Shown: piece after piece, positions 1-5,257 of the stretch
Layout of the letters: each line of letters begins with the position of its first letter
Position numbering within the stretch: the first letter of the stretch is position 1
NCBI GenBank assembly: GCA_028708585.1
Contig: JAQVYO010000080.1
Coordinates: forward strand, 1-7,049
Direction of reading: 5' to 3'
DNA length: 7,049 nucleotides
Source: Oscillospiraceae bacterium
GTDB taxonomy: Bacteria > Bacillota > Clostridia > Oscillospirales > Oscillospiraceae
Program-made: the position numbers and the translations under genes
Notes under the pieces: generated by a model
Told to the model about the DNA's origin: nothing
What the model saw: only the letters and a program-made list of their open reading frames with translations
Database searches by the model: none

Positions 1-719
1 AGAAATAAAACGATCAGTACGCCAATAACAAACGAAAAACCGACTCCCCCCCTGGCTTCCGCCGCCCCGCCGGGAGAAGCGGGCTGAGAAAAGCTGCCGT
101 CCGAAGTGCCGTAGTAGCCCGCGATGCTCACTCCGTAATAGGAAGAATACCAGCCCATCAGCCGGGAAAACAGATTTTGCACCGCTTTATCATACTGTCC
201 CGCGTCAAATTCCGGCCAAAAATACCGGTCCAGATATTGATTGACGACCGTATCTGTAAACACGCTCGAGATCCCGCTGCCCTGCACCAGCCAGGCCTTG
301 CCCTCGGACGGTACCAAAAGCAGCAGCATTCCGTTGTTTTTCCGGGCGTCGCCAACCCCCAGCTTATGAAACAGCGCGTTGGCATAAACATCCGCATACT
401 GCCCATTTAAGGATGAAACAGAAACCACCGCAATCTGCCCCCCGGTGGCCTCATAGAGCTTTGTGCTGCCCGCCTCGATCCTGCTGCGGGTCCCATCGCT
501 CAAAACGCCTGCGCCATCCTGCACATAGGACAGGCTTCCCTGGGTCACCCCAGGGGCCTCCGCCGGGGGAAGCGCGGTTGCCGGAGGAGACGCCGGGGCT
601 TCGGGCGCCCGCTGCGGGGAAAGCCGCCAATTACTTTGATACCCGGCATATGCGCAGGACAGGGCGATCACCAGCACGGTCACGATCACCGCAAAGGTAT
701 GGTTTTTCAGTAGTTTCAT
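1..719 (-). CDS. TPM-domain membrane or exported protein (3' end cut by window edge)
   Basis: The reading frame opens at an ATG (719-717) and stays open to the window edge, giving 239 residues without a stop. Residues 6-25 are a hydrophobic export signal or membrane anchor. It ends in Ala-Tyr-Ala, a possible signal peptidase I site; Ala-Leu-Ser-Cys at 19-22 is only a weak lipobox. A Pro/Ala-rich linker follows (about 35-57). A TPM domain (TLP18.3/Psb32/MOLO-1, YgcG-like) then spans about 63-190, recognised from YVQDGAGVLS near 65-74 and GVGDARKNNGMLLLL near 121-135. After a Gly/Ser/Pro stretch a second hydrophobic segment begins at about 226, so the domain probably sits outside the cell between two anchors. 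TPM proteins are linked to membrane-complex maintenance or assembly, but the role here is unknown. GGAGG at 731-727 lies 7 bases before the start. It is the last visible gene of the xpaC-telA operon. Family call is strong, function weak. Confidence 0.85.
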   Translation of the reverse strand, partial: MKLLKNHTFAVIVTVLVIALSCAYAGYQSNWRLSPQRAPEAPASPPATALPPAEAPGVTQGSLSYVQDGAGVLSDGTRSRIEAGSTKLYEATGGQIAVVSVSSLNGQYADVYANALFHKLGVGDARKNNGMLLLLVPSEGKAWLVQGSGISSVFTDTVVNQYLDRYFWPEFDAGQYDKAVQNLFSRLMGWYSSYYGVSIAGYYGTSDGSFSQPASPGGAAEARGGVGFSFVIGVLIVLF

Positions 720-735
720 ATGGTTTCCTCCGACC

Positions 736-753
736 CCCGCCAAGATTTGGGGG
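736..753 (-). other. Small hairpin just upstream of the TPM gene's ribosome binding site
   Basis: In the telA-TPM gap, CCC (736-738) and CCAA (740-743) pair with TTGG (747-750) and GGG (751-753), with G739 bulged and a 3-base loop. In transcript direction the hairpin ends about 4 bases before the GGAGG site, with no U-run after it, so it is not a terminator. It could affect translation or mRNA processing, but this is speculative because the stem is short. Confidence 0.3.
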
Positions 754-769
754 CAAAAAAGGCATATCC

Positions 770-1963
770 TTATCCTCTCAGCTCCAAAAGTTTGGCTTTG
801 AGCTCTCCTTCAATGCGCCGCAGCTCTGTCTCGGCGTCCCGCCGTTTCTGTGCGCCGTCCCGCTGGATCTGCATCACTTCATCCAGCGTGGAAATCAGCT
901 GCTCGTTGGTGTGCTTCAGCGTTTCAATATCCACAATGCTCCGTTCCGCTTCCCGCGCCGTCTCAACGGTGCCCAATTTCAGCTTTTCCGCGTTTTTGCG
1001 CAAAAGCTCGTTGGTAACATTGGCCACACCCGCCTGTGCGGCAGCGGCCCGACGGGACTGTTCCAGCCCCAGCGCCAGAACCATCTGGCTTTTCCAGAGG
1101 GGGATGGTATTCACAAGACTGGACTGAATTTTTTCAATCATCAGGGCATCGTTATTTTGCAAAAGCCTGGTCTGCGGCCCCATTTGAAGAGAGATCATCC
1201 GGGTCAGGTCCAGATCGTGCAGCTTTTTCTCAAACCGGTTGTACATAGCCGTCATGTCGTTATATGCCTGCGCATCCTCCGGCGTACCCGTTTCCGCCGC
1301 CTTCTTTTTCATCTCCTCCAGCTGTTCCAGCCGGATCTTCCGCAGTTTCTTTCTGCCCGCAATAATATACATGGTCAGTTCTTTTGCATATTTGACATTG
1401 AGTTCATACATTTTATCAAACATGGCCACATTTTTCATCAGCGTGATCTGATGCTGCTCCAAAATCTTGGAGATTTTTTCTACGTTTGCCTCCGTGGTGT
1501 CATACCGGGATTTCAGGGCGGCAATCTGGCTGCGCTTTTTCCGCAGCGCTCCAAAAAGGCCCTTCTTTTCCTCCCCGTCAAACCCTTTCAGTTCCACCAC
1601 AAGACCGGACAGCGCCTCGCCTACCTCGCCCAGATCCTTCGTGCGCACGCTGCCCAGCGCCCGCTCGGAAAAGGTGACGATGTTTTTCTGCGCCGCGGCG
1701 CCATACTGCAGCACCATATTAGAATCGGTAATATCAATCTTTTCGGCAAAATCGTCCACAGCGCGCCGTTCCGCCCCAGAAAGCATACTTTCATCCAGCG
1801 GGGCGCCGGCAATCGACTGCCCGCCTTGGGGAACGGAGACCATGCTCTCCCCTCCTTCCGCCACGGGAGCGTCCCGCACTCCTTGAAGCACATCCAGTTC
1901 CGCCGGGTCCTCGTTCAAATTTGGAGTCAAGGTTAATTCGGGCATGGTCTCATGATCCGTCAT
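770..1963 (-). CDS. TelA family protein (toxic anion resistance protein)
   Basis: This 397-residue protein matches the TelA/KlaA family (B. subtilis YaaN/YceH type) in length and composition. Residues 1-55 are an acidic, low-complexity N-terminus. The rest is mostly long charged helices, with family-like stretches such as GLFGALRKKRSQIAALKSRY, then a Tyr/Lys-rich segment (MYELNVKYAKELTMYIIAGR), then a C-terminal coiled coil rich in Glu, Arg and Lys. It has no signal peptide or membrane segment and is probably cytoplasmic or membrane-associated through partners. The family is named for tellurite resistance of plasmid homologues; the chromosomal role is thought to be envelope stress tolerance but is biochemically undefined. 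The ATG at 1963 is chosen because GGAAAGGA (1979-1972) lies 8 bases upstream. In-frame alternatives at 1972 (ATG) and 1981 (GTG) would overlap or lack this site. It lies 61 bases after the xpaC-like gene and 50 before the TPM gene, so one operon is likely. Confidence 0.92.
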   Translation of the reverse strand: MTDHETMPELTLTPNLNEDPAELDVLQGVRDAPVAEGGESMVSVPQGGQSIAGAPLDESMLSGAERRAVDDFAEKIDITDSNMVLQYGAAAQKNIVTFSERALGSVRTKDLGEVGEALSGLVVELKGFDGEEKKGLFGALRKKRSQIAALKSRYDTTEANVEKISKILEQHQITLMKNVAMFDKMYELNVKYAKELTMYIIAGRKKLRKIRLEQLEEMKKKAAETGTPEDAQAYNDMTAMYNRFEKKLHDLDLTRMISLQMGPQTRLLQNNDALMIEKIQSSLVNTIPLWKSQMVLALGLEQSRRAAAAQAGVANVTNELLRKNAEKLKLGTVETAREAERSIVDIETLKHTNEQLISTLDEVMQIQRDGAQKRRDAETELRRIEGELKAKLLELRG

Positions 1964-1971
1964 TATAAGCA

Positions 1972-1979
1972 TCCTTTCC
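1972..1979 (-). promoter_or_regulatory. Ribosome binding site fixing the telA start
   Basis: GGAAAGGA, read on the minus strand, is 8 bases upstream of the ATG at 1963. It overlaps the next in-frame ATG (1972-1970), which argues against the longer versions of the protein. Confidence 0.7.
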
Positions 1980-2002
1980 ACATCGTCGTTTTCCGGCTGT
2001 TC

Positions 2003-2019
2003 CCGCCTGCGGAGGGCGG
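2003..2019 (-). other. Short GC hairpin in the xpaC-telA gap
   Basis: CCGCC (2003-2007) is perfectly complementary to GGCGG (2015-2019), with a 7-base loop or one more T-G pair. It begins 5 bases after the xpaC stop. No U-run follows in the operon direction, so a full terminator is unlikely. It could be an mRNA stability or processing element, or chance in GC-rich sequence. Confidence 0.3.
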
Positions 2020-2024
2020 TCCGT

Positions 2025-2693
2025 TCAGCTGCCCGCCTGGAATGGCTCGCCGGTCAGCCCTTCCCTGGCCATCATGTTTTCCAAAACGGTGATGTCCGAA
2101 GCGATATCCATGGCCTCGTCGCCAAAAAGGGCGTCCAGCTGCCGCCGGAACGCAACTGTCACCGTTTCCATCAGCTGCTCTATTTTGCCCATGGTACCGT
2201 CAATATTCTCTCCGCTGACTCCCTGGGACCCCATTCGGTCGTATGCATTCAAAATTTTCAGCGTAGTGGGAAGATAATAGTCTAAAAATTTGCGGATCTG
2301 TGGAAGTTTCTCCGGGTTTGCAATGATATGGTCAAAGATCTTAATGGTCAATTTCTCCATTTCATCAATCTGACGGCTTACCGCTTCATTCTCAATATTG
2401 CGGTTCAGTCTGCGCATCTCGGAAATGGCCCGGTCGCCTTCCTCCATCAGCACGTCAATTCCCGGGTTTCCGGGCTGCTTTTTCTCCTCTTCCGGCTGAG
2501 ATTCCGGCTCCACAATTTCCCGGTCCCTCCAGATCAGCTTCGCAATGAAAAAACCGATTAGGGACAACACAACGCCCCGAATCAGAAAAGAAATCAGCTG
2601 CCCGATGGGAAATAAAAGAGAGACGAGCCAGATGGCGGCAATCACATAAACCGGCATCGCCGATTTTTTGACTTTTTTACGGTTTTTCTCCAT
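2025..2693 (-). CDS. xpaC: XpaC-like membrane protein (5-bromo-4-chloroindolyl phosphate hydrolysis family)
   Basis: The 222-residue product starts with a basic stretch (MEKNRKKVKK) and then two closely spaced hydrophobic segments, at about 13-30 and 33-54, forming a membrane hairpin. An acidic Glu/Pro/Gln linker (about 58-75) leads to a helical cytoplasmic domain with the XpaC-type pattern: ISEMRRLNRNIENEAVSRQI, then a region ending KFLDYYLPTTLKILNAYDRM, then a final helix pair. The family name comes from hydrolysis of a chromogenic phosphate by B. subtilis xpaC; no catalytic motif is visible and true phosphatase activity is doubtful. In many Firmicutes xpaC sits directly before a telA homologue, as here, which supports the call. 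GGAGG (2706-2702) lies 8 bases before the ATG. It is first in the operon, behind a strong promoter about 125 bases upstream. Confidence 0.88.
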   Translation of the reverse strand: MEKNRKKVKKSAMPVYVIAAIWLVSLLFPIGQLISFLIRGVVLSLIGFFIAKLIWRDREIVEPESQPEEEKKQPGNPGIDVLMEEGDRAISEMRRLNRNIENEAVSRQIDEMEKLTIKIFDHIIANPEKLPQIRKFLDYYLPTTLKILNAYDRMGSQGVSGENIDGTMGKIEQLMETVTVAFRRQLDALFGDEAMDIASDITVLENMMAREGLTGEPFQAGS

Positions 2694-2760
2694 ATCCGTC
2701 CCCTCCGCCGGAGCATAGTTTCAAAGACAAGGCCGAACAGCTTGCCCCCGGCCAACGACA

Positions 2761-2775
2761 GTGAAATCGTTTCAC
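2761..2775. promoter_or_regulatory. Perfect inverted repeat, candidate operator or leader hairpin
   Basis: GTGAAA (2761-2766) and TTTCAC (2770-2775) form a perfect 6-bp inverted repeat around TCG. A second GTGAAA half-site at 2796-2801 is followed by TTTTC. The repeat falls in the predicted 5' leader of the xpaC operon, about 45-55 bases after the inferred transcription start. It could be a repressor operator that blocks elongation, or an RNA hairpin. No regulator is encoded nearby to identify it. Confidence 0.4.
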
Positions 2776-2823
2776 CTCATTTGCGAAATTAACGCGTGAA
2801 ATTTTCTGTCCGGCTCCACTGCT

Positions 2824-2852
2824 ATTGTACTTCGGAGCAAATAATGTGTCAA
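2824..2852 (-). promoter_or_regulatory. Sigma-A promoter of the xpaC-telA-TPM operon
   Basis: On the minus strand a perfect TTGACA -35 box (2852-2847), a 17-base spacer and TACAAT -10 box (2829-2824; 5 of 6 consensus) are seen. Transcription should start near 2817, leaving an untranslated leader of about 124 bases before the xpaC ATG. This is one of the best promoter matches in the window. Confidence 0.75.
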
Positions 2853-2904
2853 GAATTATCCGAATGATACAGAGATTTGGCTCGTTTCAACGATTTTTTT
2901 GACA

Positions 2905-2933
2905 TTGACAGAGCCGGCAAATTTCTTTAATAT
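2905..2933 (+). promoter_or_regulatory. Sigma-A promoter of ilvA
   Basis: A perfect TTGACA -35 box (2905-2910), a 17-base spacer and a TAATAT -10 box (2928-2933; 4 of 6) precede ilvA. A second TTGACA directly in front (2899-2904) makes a 6-base tandem repeat, but its spacing to any -10 box is too long. The start would be near 2940, giving a very short leader of about 14 bases to the ATG at 2954 or 32 to the ATG at 2972. The short leader leaves no room for a T-box or other riboswitch, so control would be at initiation or by effector binding to the enzyme. Confidence 0.7.
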
Positions 2934-2971
2934 TATTAAGGTGCAGTGATATAATGAAAGAAGGGTTCCCC

Positions 2972-4192
2972 ATGATGACATTAGATGACTTTAAAACTGC
3001 CCGGGCGGTGCTAAACGGGGTCATTTTAAACACTTCGCTGATTTACAGCTCTTCCTTTTCCGAGGCAACCGGAAACAAGATATACATTAAACCCGAAAAC
3101 ATGCAGGTTACCGGCGCATATAAAATTCGCGGCGCTTATTATAAGATCAGCACGCTGACGCCGGAGCAGCGGGAACAGGGGCTGGTCACCGCCTCTGCCG
3201 GAAACCACGCGCAAGGTGTTGCCTACGCAGCAAAAGCCGCGGGTATTAAAGCCACCATTGTGATGCCTACCACCACTCCTTTGGTCAAGGTAAACAACAC
3301 CAAGGCATATGGGGCGAACGTCATCTTAAAGGGTTCTTGTTTTGACGAAAGCGCCGCACTGGCCGCGGAACTTTCCCAAGAAGAAGAACTCACCTACATC
3401 CATCCGTTCAACGACCTGTCCCTGGCCACTGGCCAGGGCACTATTGCCTATGAGATTTTTCAGGATCTTCCCGATGTGGATATCATTTTAGTGCCCATCG
3501 GCGGCGGCGGCCTGGCGGCGGGAATTGCCACGCTGGCCAAGCTTTTAAATCCGCAGGTGAAGGTAATCGGCGTGGAACCGGCGGGCGCCGCCTGCATGAA
3601 GGCTTCCCTGGACGCCGGCCACATTGTCACGCTGGACAAGGTGGACACCATTGCGGACGGCGTCGCCGTCAAGACGCCGGGCGATGTTATTTTCCCTTAT
3701 ATCCAGGAAAACCTGGACGATATCATTGTGATTGACGATAACGAACTGCTGGATGCGTTTTTGGATATGATGGAAAAGCACAAGATGGTGGTGGAAAACG
3801 CAGGACTCCTGTCCATTGCCGCACTGTCTCATCTGGACGTAAAAGGAAAGAACATCGTTCCTGTCCTGTCCGGCGGAAACATGGATGTCATCACCATTTC
3901 TTCTTTGGTGCAGCACGGGCTTATCAACCGCGGCCGGGTGTTCACTTTTTCGGTGCTGCTGCCCGACCGGCCCGGCGAGCTGCTTTCGGTGGCGGAAGTC
4001 GTGGCCCGGGAAAACGGCAATATCATCAAGTTGGAGCATAATCAATTTGTCAGCATCAACCGCCAGAGCGCAGTGGAACTTCGGGTCACCCTGGAAGCAT
4101 TCGGCCATGACCACAAGAACCAAATCTTAAACGCGCTGAGAGACTGTGGATATGATGTGCATCTGAACGCTCCCAAATGCCTTTACGATTAA
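2972..4192 (+). CDS. ilvA: Threonine ammonia-lyase (threonine deaminase), short form with one ACT domain
   Basis: This PLP enzyme converts L-threonine to 2-oxobutanoate and ammonia, feeding isoleucine synthesis or threonine catabolism. Counting from the ATG at 2972 (406 residues), the fold type II catalytic core occupies about 1-320. The PLP Schiff-base lysine is K51 in TGAYKIRGA, the substrate-binding loop is SAGNHAQG at 75-82, the phosphate-binding Gly loop is PIGGGGLAAG at 175-184, and SGGN at 300-303 contacts the cofactor ring. A single ACT domain follows (about 324-400: FTFSVLLPDRPGELLSVAEVV), matching the roughly 400-residue TdcB/IlvA one-ACT class rather than the roughly 510-residue E. 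coli IlvA. The ACT domain suggests allosteric control by an amino acid. AAGAAGGG (2958-2965) lies well for the ATG at 2972 and family proteins start close to MTLDDF. An ATG at 2954, behind AAGG at a 12-base distance, would add MKEGFP. No other isoleucine genes are adjacent. Confidence 0.95.
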   Translation: MMTLDDFKTARAVLNGVILNTSLIYSSSFSEATGNKIYIKPENMQVTGAYKIRGAYYKISTLTPEQREQGLVTASAGNHAQGVAYAAKAAGIKATIVMPTTTPLVKVNNTKAYGANVILKGSCFDESAALAAELSQEEELTYIHPFNDLSLATGQGTIAYEIFQDLPDVDIILVPIGGGGLAAGIATLAKLLNPQVKVIGVEPAGAACMKASLDAGHIVTLDKVDTIADGVAVKTPGDVIFPYIQENLDDIIVIDDNELLDAFLDMMEKHKMVVENAGLLSIAALSHLDVKGKNIVPVLSGGNMDVITISSLVQHGLINRGRVFTFSVLLPDRPGELLSVAEVVARENGNIIKLEHNQFVSINRQSAVELRVTLEAFGHDHKNQILNALRDCGYDVHLNAPKCLYD

Positions 4193-4204
4193 AGAAAAAC
4201 CAAG

Positions 4205-4236
4205 GGCGGTGCGGGAGACTAGCCTCCCACACCGCC
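4205..4236 (+). terminator. Rho-independent type terminator after ilvA
   Basis: GGCGGTG (4205-4211) plus GGGAG (4213-4217) pair with CTCCC (4224-4228) plus CACCGCC (4230-4236), with one C-A mismatch and a 6-base loop. The hairpin starts 12 bases after the ilvA stop. The following TATATTT is a weak U-tract, while the A-rich run before it (4194-4200) would be the U-tract for minus-strand transcripts. Confidence 0.75.
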
Positions 4237-4252
4237 TATATTTCATGCGGAA

Positions 4253-4328
4253 CACCGCGGACGGCTCCGGCGGGACCGGATTTACAAACGGGCAGCCCTT
4301 TAAGATTACTCCGCCGGAGCCACCGGTG
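4253..4328. other. Long stem-loop in the ilvA-rpe spacer (candidate structured RNA or palindromic repeat)
   Basis: GGCTCCGGCGG (4263-4273) is perfectly complementary to CCGCCGGAGCC (4311-4321), an 11-bp GC-rich stem. After an asymmetric internal loop the helix resumes with CACCG (4253-4257) against CGGTG (4324-4328). The 37-base interior holds a small hairpin, GGG-CAG-CCC (4290-4298), flanked by AAA and TTT that can pair around one bulged C. The strand of any transcript is unknown. It matches no riboswitch or RNA family that I recognise. It could be an rpe leader element, an independent small RNA, or a copy of a genome-wide palindromic repeat. Confidence 0.5.
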
Positions 4329-4416
4329 ATTGGAGGCCCCTCCATCCGCTTGCTATAGCCTATGCGCCCAAAGCGATGCGGGTTCCCTGCCCTGGGCCGC
4401 CGGGATCTTCCAATCA
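4327..4416. other. Second structured element upstream of rpe, closed by a 10-bp stem
   Basis: TGATTGGAGG (4327-4336) pairs with CTTCCAATCA (4407-4416), all Watson-Crick except one G-T pair. It encloses 70 GC-rich bases with several possible inner helices: the palindrome GCTATAGC (4352-4359), CGC/GCG around CCAAA (4365-4375), and GCCC-type repeats at 4367-4398. It abuts the preceding stem-loop and ends about 43 bases before the rpe start, so together they could form one folded domain of about 165 bases. Identity unknown. Confidence 0.4.
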
Positions 4417-4458
4417 TGGTAAAAAACAAGGAATTTCAGAAAAAGGACAGATCAAATC

Positions 4459-5112
4459 ATGATAAAAATTGCGCCTTCCATATTATCCGCCGATTTTGCC
4501 CATCTGGGGCGGGACATTGAACAGATCAAAAGCGCCGACTATATCCATGTAGACGTCATGGACGGCTTCTTTGTTCCCAACATCTCTATTGGCATTCCCG
4601 TTGTCCAGTCCATCCGCAAAATTACCGATCTGCCCCTGGACGTCCACCTGATGATCGACCGGCCGGTTCGGTATATCGAAGCTTTTGCCAAGGCCGGAGC
4701 GGATATTCTGACCATTCATGTGGAAGCGGACAAACCGGAAGAAATCTCCCGGGCACTGGCCGCCATCAAAAACGCCGGAGTGTCGGCCTCTCTGTCCATC
4801 AAACCCAAGACCTCGGCGGAGGCGCTTCTGCCCTGGATCGAACTTTTGGATATGGTCCTGGTCATGACGGTGGAACCCGGCTTCGGCGGTCAGGCGTTTA
4901 TGATGGACCAGCTCCCTAAAATCCGTATGGTGCGAAAAATGATTGACAGCAAAAACCCGCTGTGCGAGCTGGAGGTAGACGGCGGGATCGACTGCTCCAC
5001 CGGCAAACTTGCGGCAGAGGACGGCGCCAACGTTCTGGTGGCAGGCAGCGCCGTCTACGGGGCGGACGATATCCCAAAGCGGATTGCCGAATTACGCGCC
5101 TGCGCACCGTAA
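4459..5112 (+). CDS. rpe: Ribulose-phosphate 3-epimerase
   Basis: This enzyme interconverts D-ribulose 5-phosphate and D-xylulose 5-phosphate in the pentose phosphate pathway, in the cytoplasm. The 217-residue length is typical, and the whole protein is one TIM barrel. Expected active-site residues are present: SILSAD at 7-12, metal ligands H30 and D32 in HVDVMDG, H63 in LDVHLM, the phosphate loop VEPGFGGQ at 138-145, the second catalytic Asp D174 in EVDGGI, and GSAVYG near 196-201 for phosphate binding. The ATG at 4459 is preceded by AAGGA (4443-4447) at 11 bases, slightly long but acceptable. No clear promoter is seen after the ilvA terminator, so transcription may start in or near the structured spacer. 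recR follows after 145 bases with no strong terminator, and transketolase, which uses the xylulose 5-phosphate product, lies convergently downstream. Confidence 0.97.
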   Translation: MIKIAPSILSADFAHLGRDIEQIKSADYIHVDVMDGFFVPNISIGIPVVQSIRKITDLPLDVHLMIDRPVRYIEAFAKAGADILTIHVEADKPEEISRALAAIKNAGVSASLSIKPKTSAEALLPWIELLDMVLVMTVEPGFGGQAFMMDQLPKIRMVRKMIDSKNPLCELEVDGGIDCSTGKLAAEDGANVLVAGSAVYGADDIPKRIAELRACAP

Positions 5113-5221
5113 GCGGTTTTATTCCCATCGTTTCTCTCGATCCGGAGCATCGCACCTTCGGAATGGGTGCAGCATGGGTATTTTGCGCGCGGAAATTTCT
5201 TTTTCCGGCGTACCGCAGCTT

Positions 5222-5239
5222 CCGCCGTCTGATCGGCGG
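5222..5239 (+). other. Hairpin directly before the recR ribosome binding site
   Basis: CCGCCG (5222-5227) pairs perfectly with CGGCGG (5234-5239) around a TCTGAT loop. Only TTTC follows before the AAGGAG site at 5244, so it is too weak in U residues for a firm terminator. It could lower readthrough from rpe, modulate recR translation, or mark an RNA cleavage point. The rest of the 145-base gap holds only short weak inverted repeats, such as CGGAAA/TTTCCG at 5190-5207. Confidence 0.4.
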
Positions 5240-5243
5240 TTTC

Positions 5244-5249
5244 AAGGAG
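5244..5249 (+). promoter_or_regulatory. Ribosome binding site fixing the recR start
   Basis: AAGGAG lies 8 bases before the ATG at 5258. It rules in the family-typical start and argues against the upstream in-frame ATG at 5174, which has no comparable site. Confidence 0.8.
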
Positions 5250-5257
5250 TGTCTTGG

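Noticed and set aside
413..1936. A 507-residue open frame on the plus strand opposite telA and the TPM gene.
   Set aside because: It is antisense to two convincing genes, is rich in Arg, Pro, His and Phe with no recognisable domain, has no ribosome site, and is explained by codon bias of the minus-strand genes.
2810..2917. CCGGCTC (2810-2816) and GAGCCGG (2911-2917) as a paired regulatory site.
   Set aside because: Seven bases is too short to be meaningful over 100 bases, and the copies hold different positions relative to their promoters.
4331..4359. Possible promoter for rpe, TTGGAG with TATAGC at 17 bases.
   Set aside because: The -35 match is only three of six, and both boxes lie in predicted stems. 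It is too weak to call.
4250..4417. Known RNA identity for the spacer: T-box, SRP RNA, 6S RNA, common riboswitches.
   Set aside because: I looked for the T-box AGGGUGG motif, the SRP GGUCCGGAAGGAAGCAGC core, and cores of the SAM, cobalamin, THF and c-di-GMP classes, and found none. The overall shape and length do not fit 6S RNA.
4127..4429. A 100-residue minus-strand frame across the ilvA 3' end and the structured spacer.
   Set aside because: Its residues come from the hairpin arms, it runs antisense through the ilvA end and terminator, and it has no domain. It is better explained as non-coding structure.
5009..5257. An 83-residue N-terminal extension of recR overlapping rpe.
   Set aside because: It overlaps rpe in another frame, resembles no domain, and the ribosome site at 5244-5249 plus the family N-terminus place the start at 5258.
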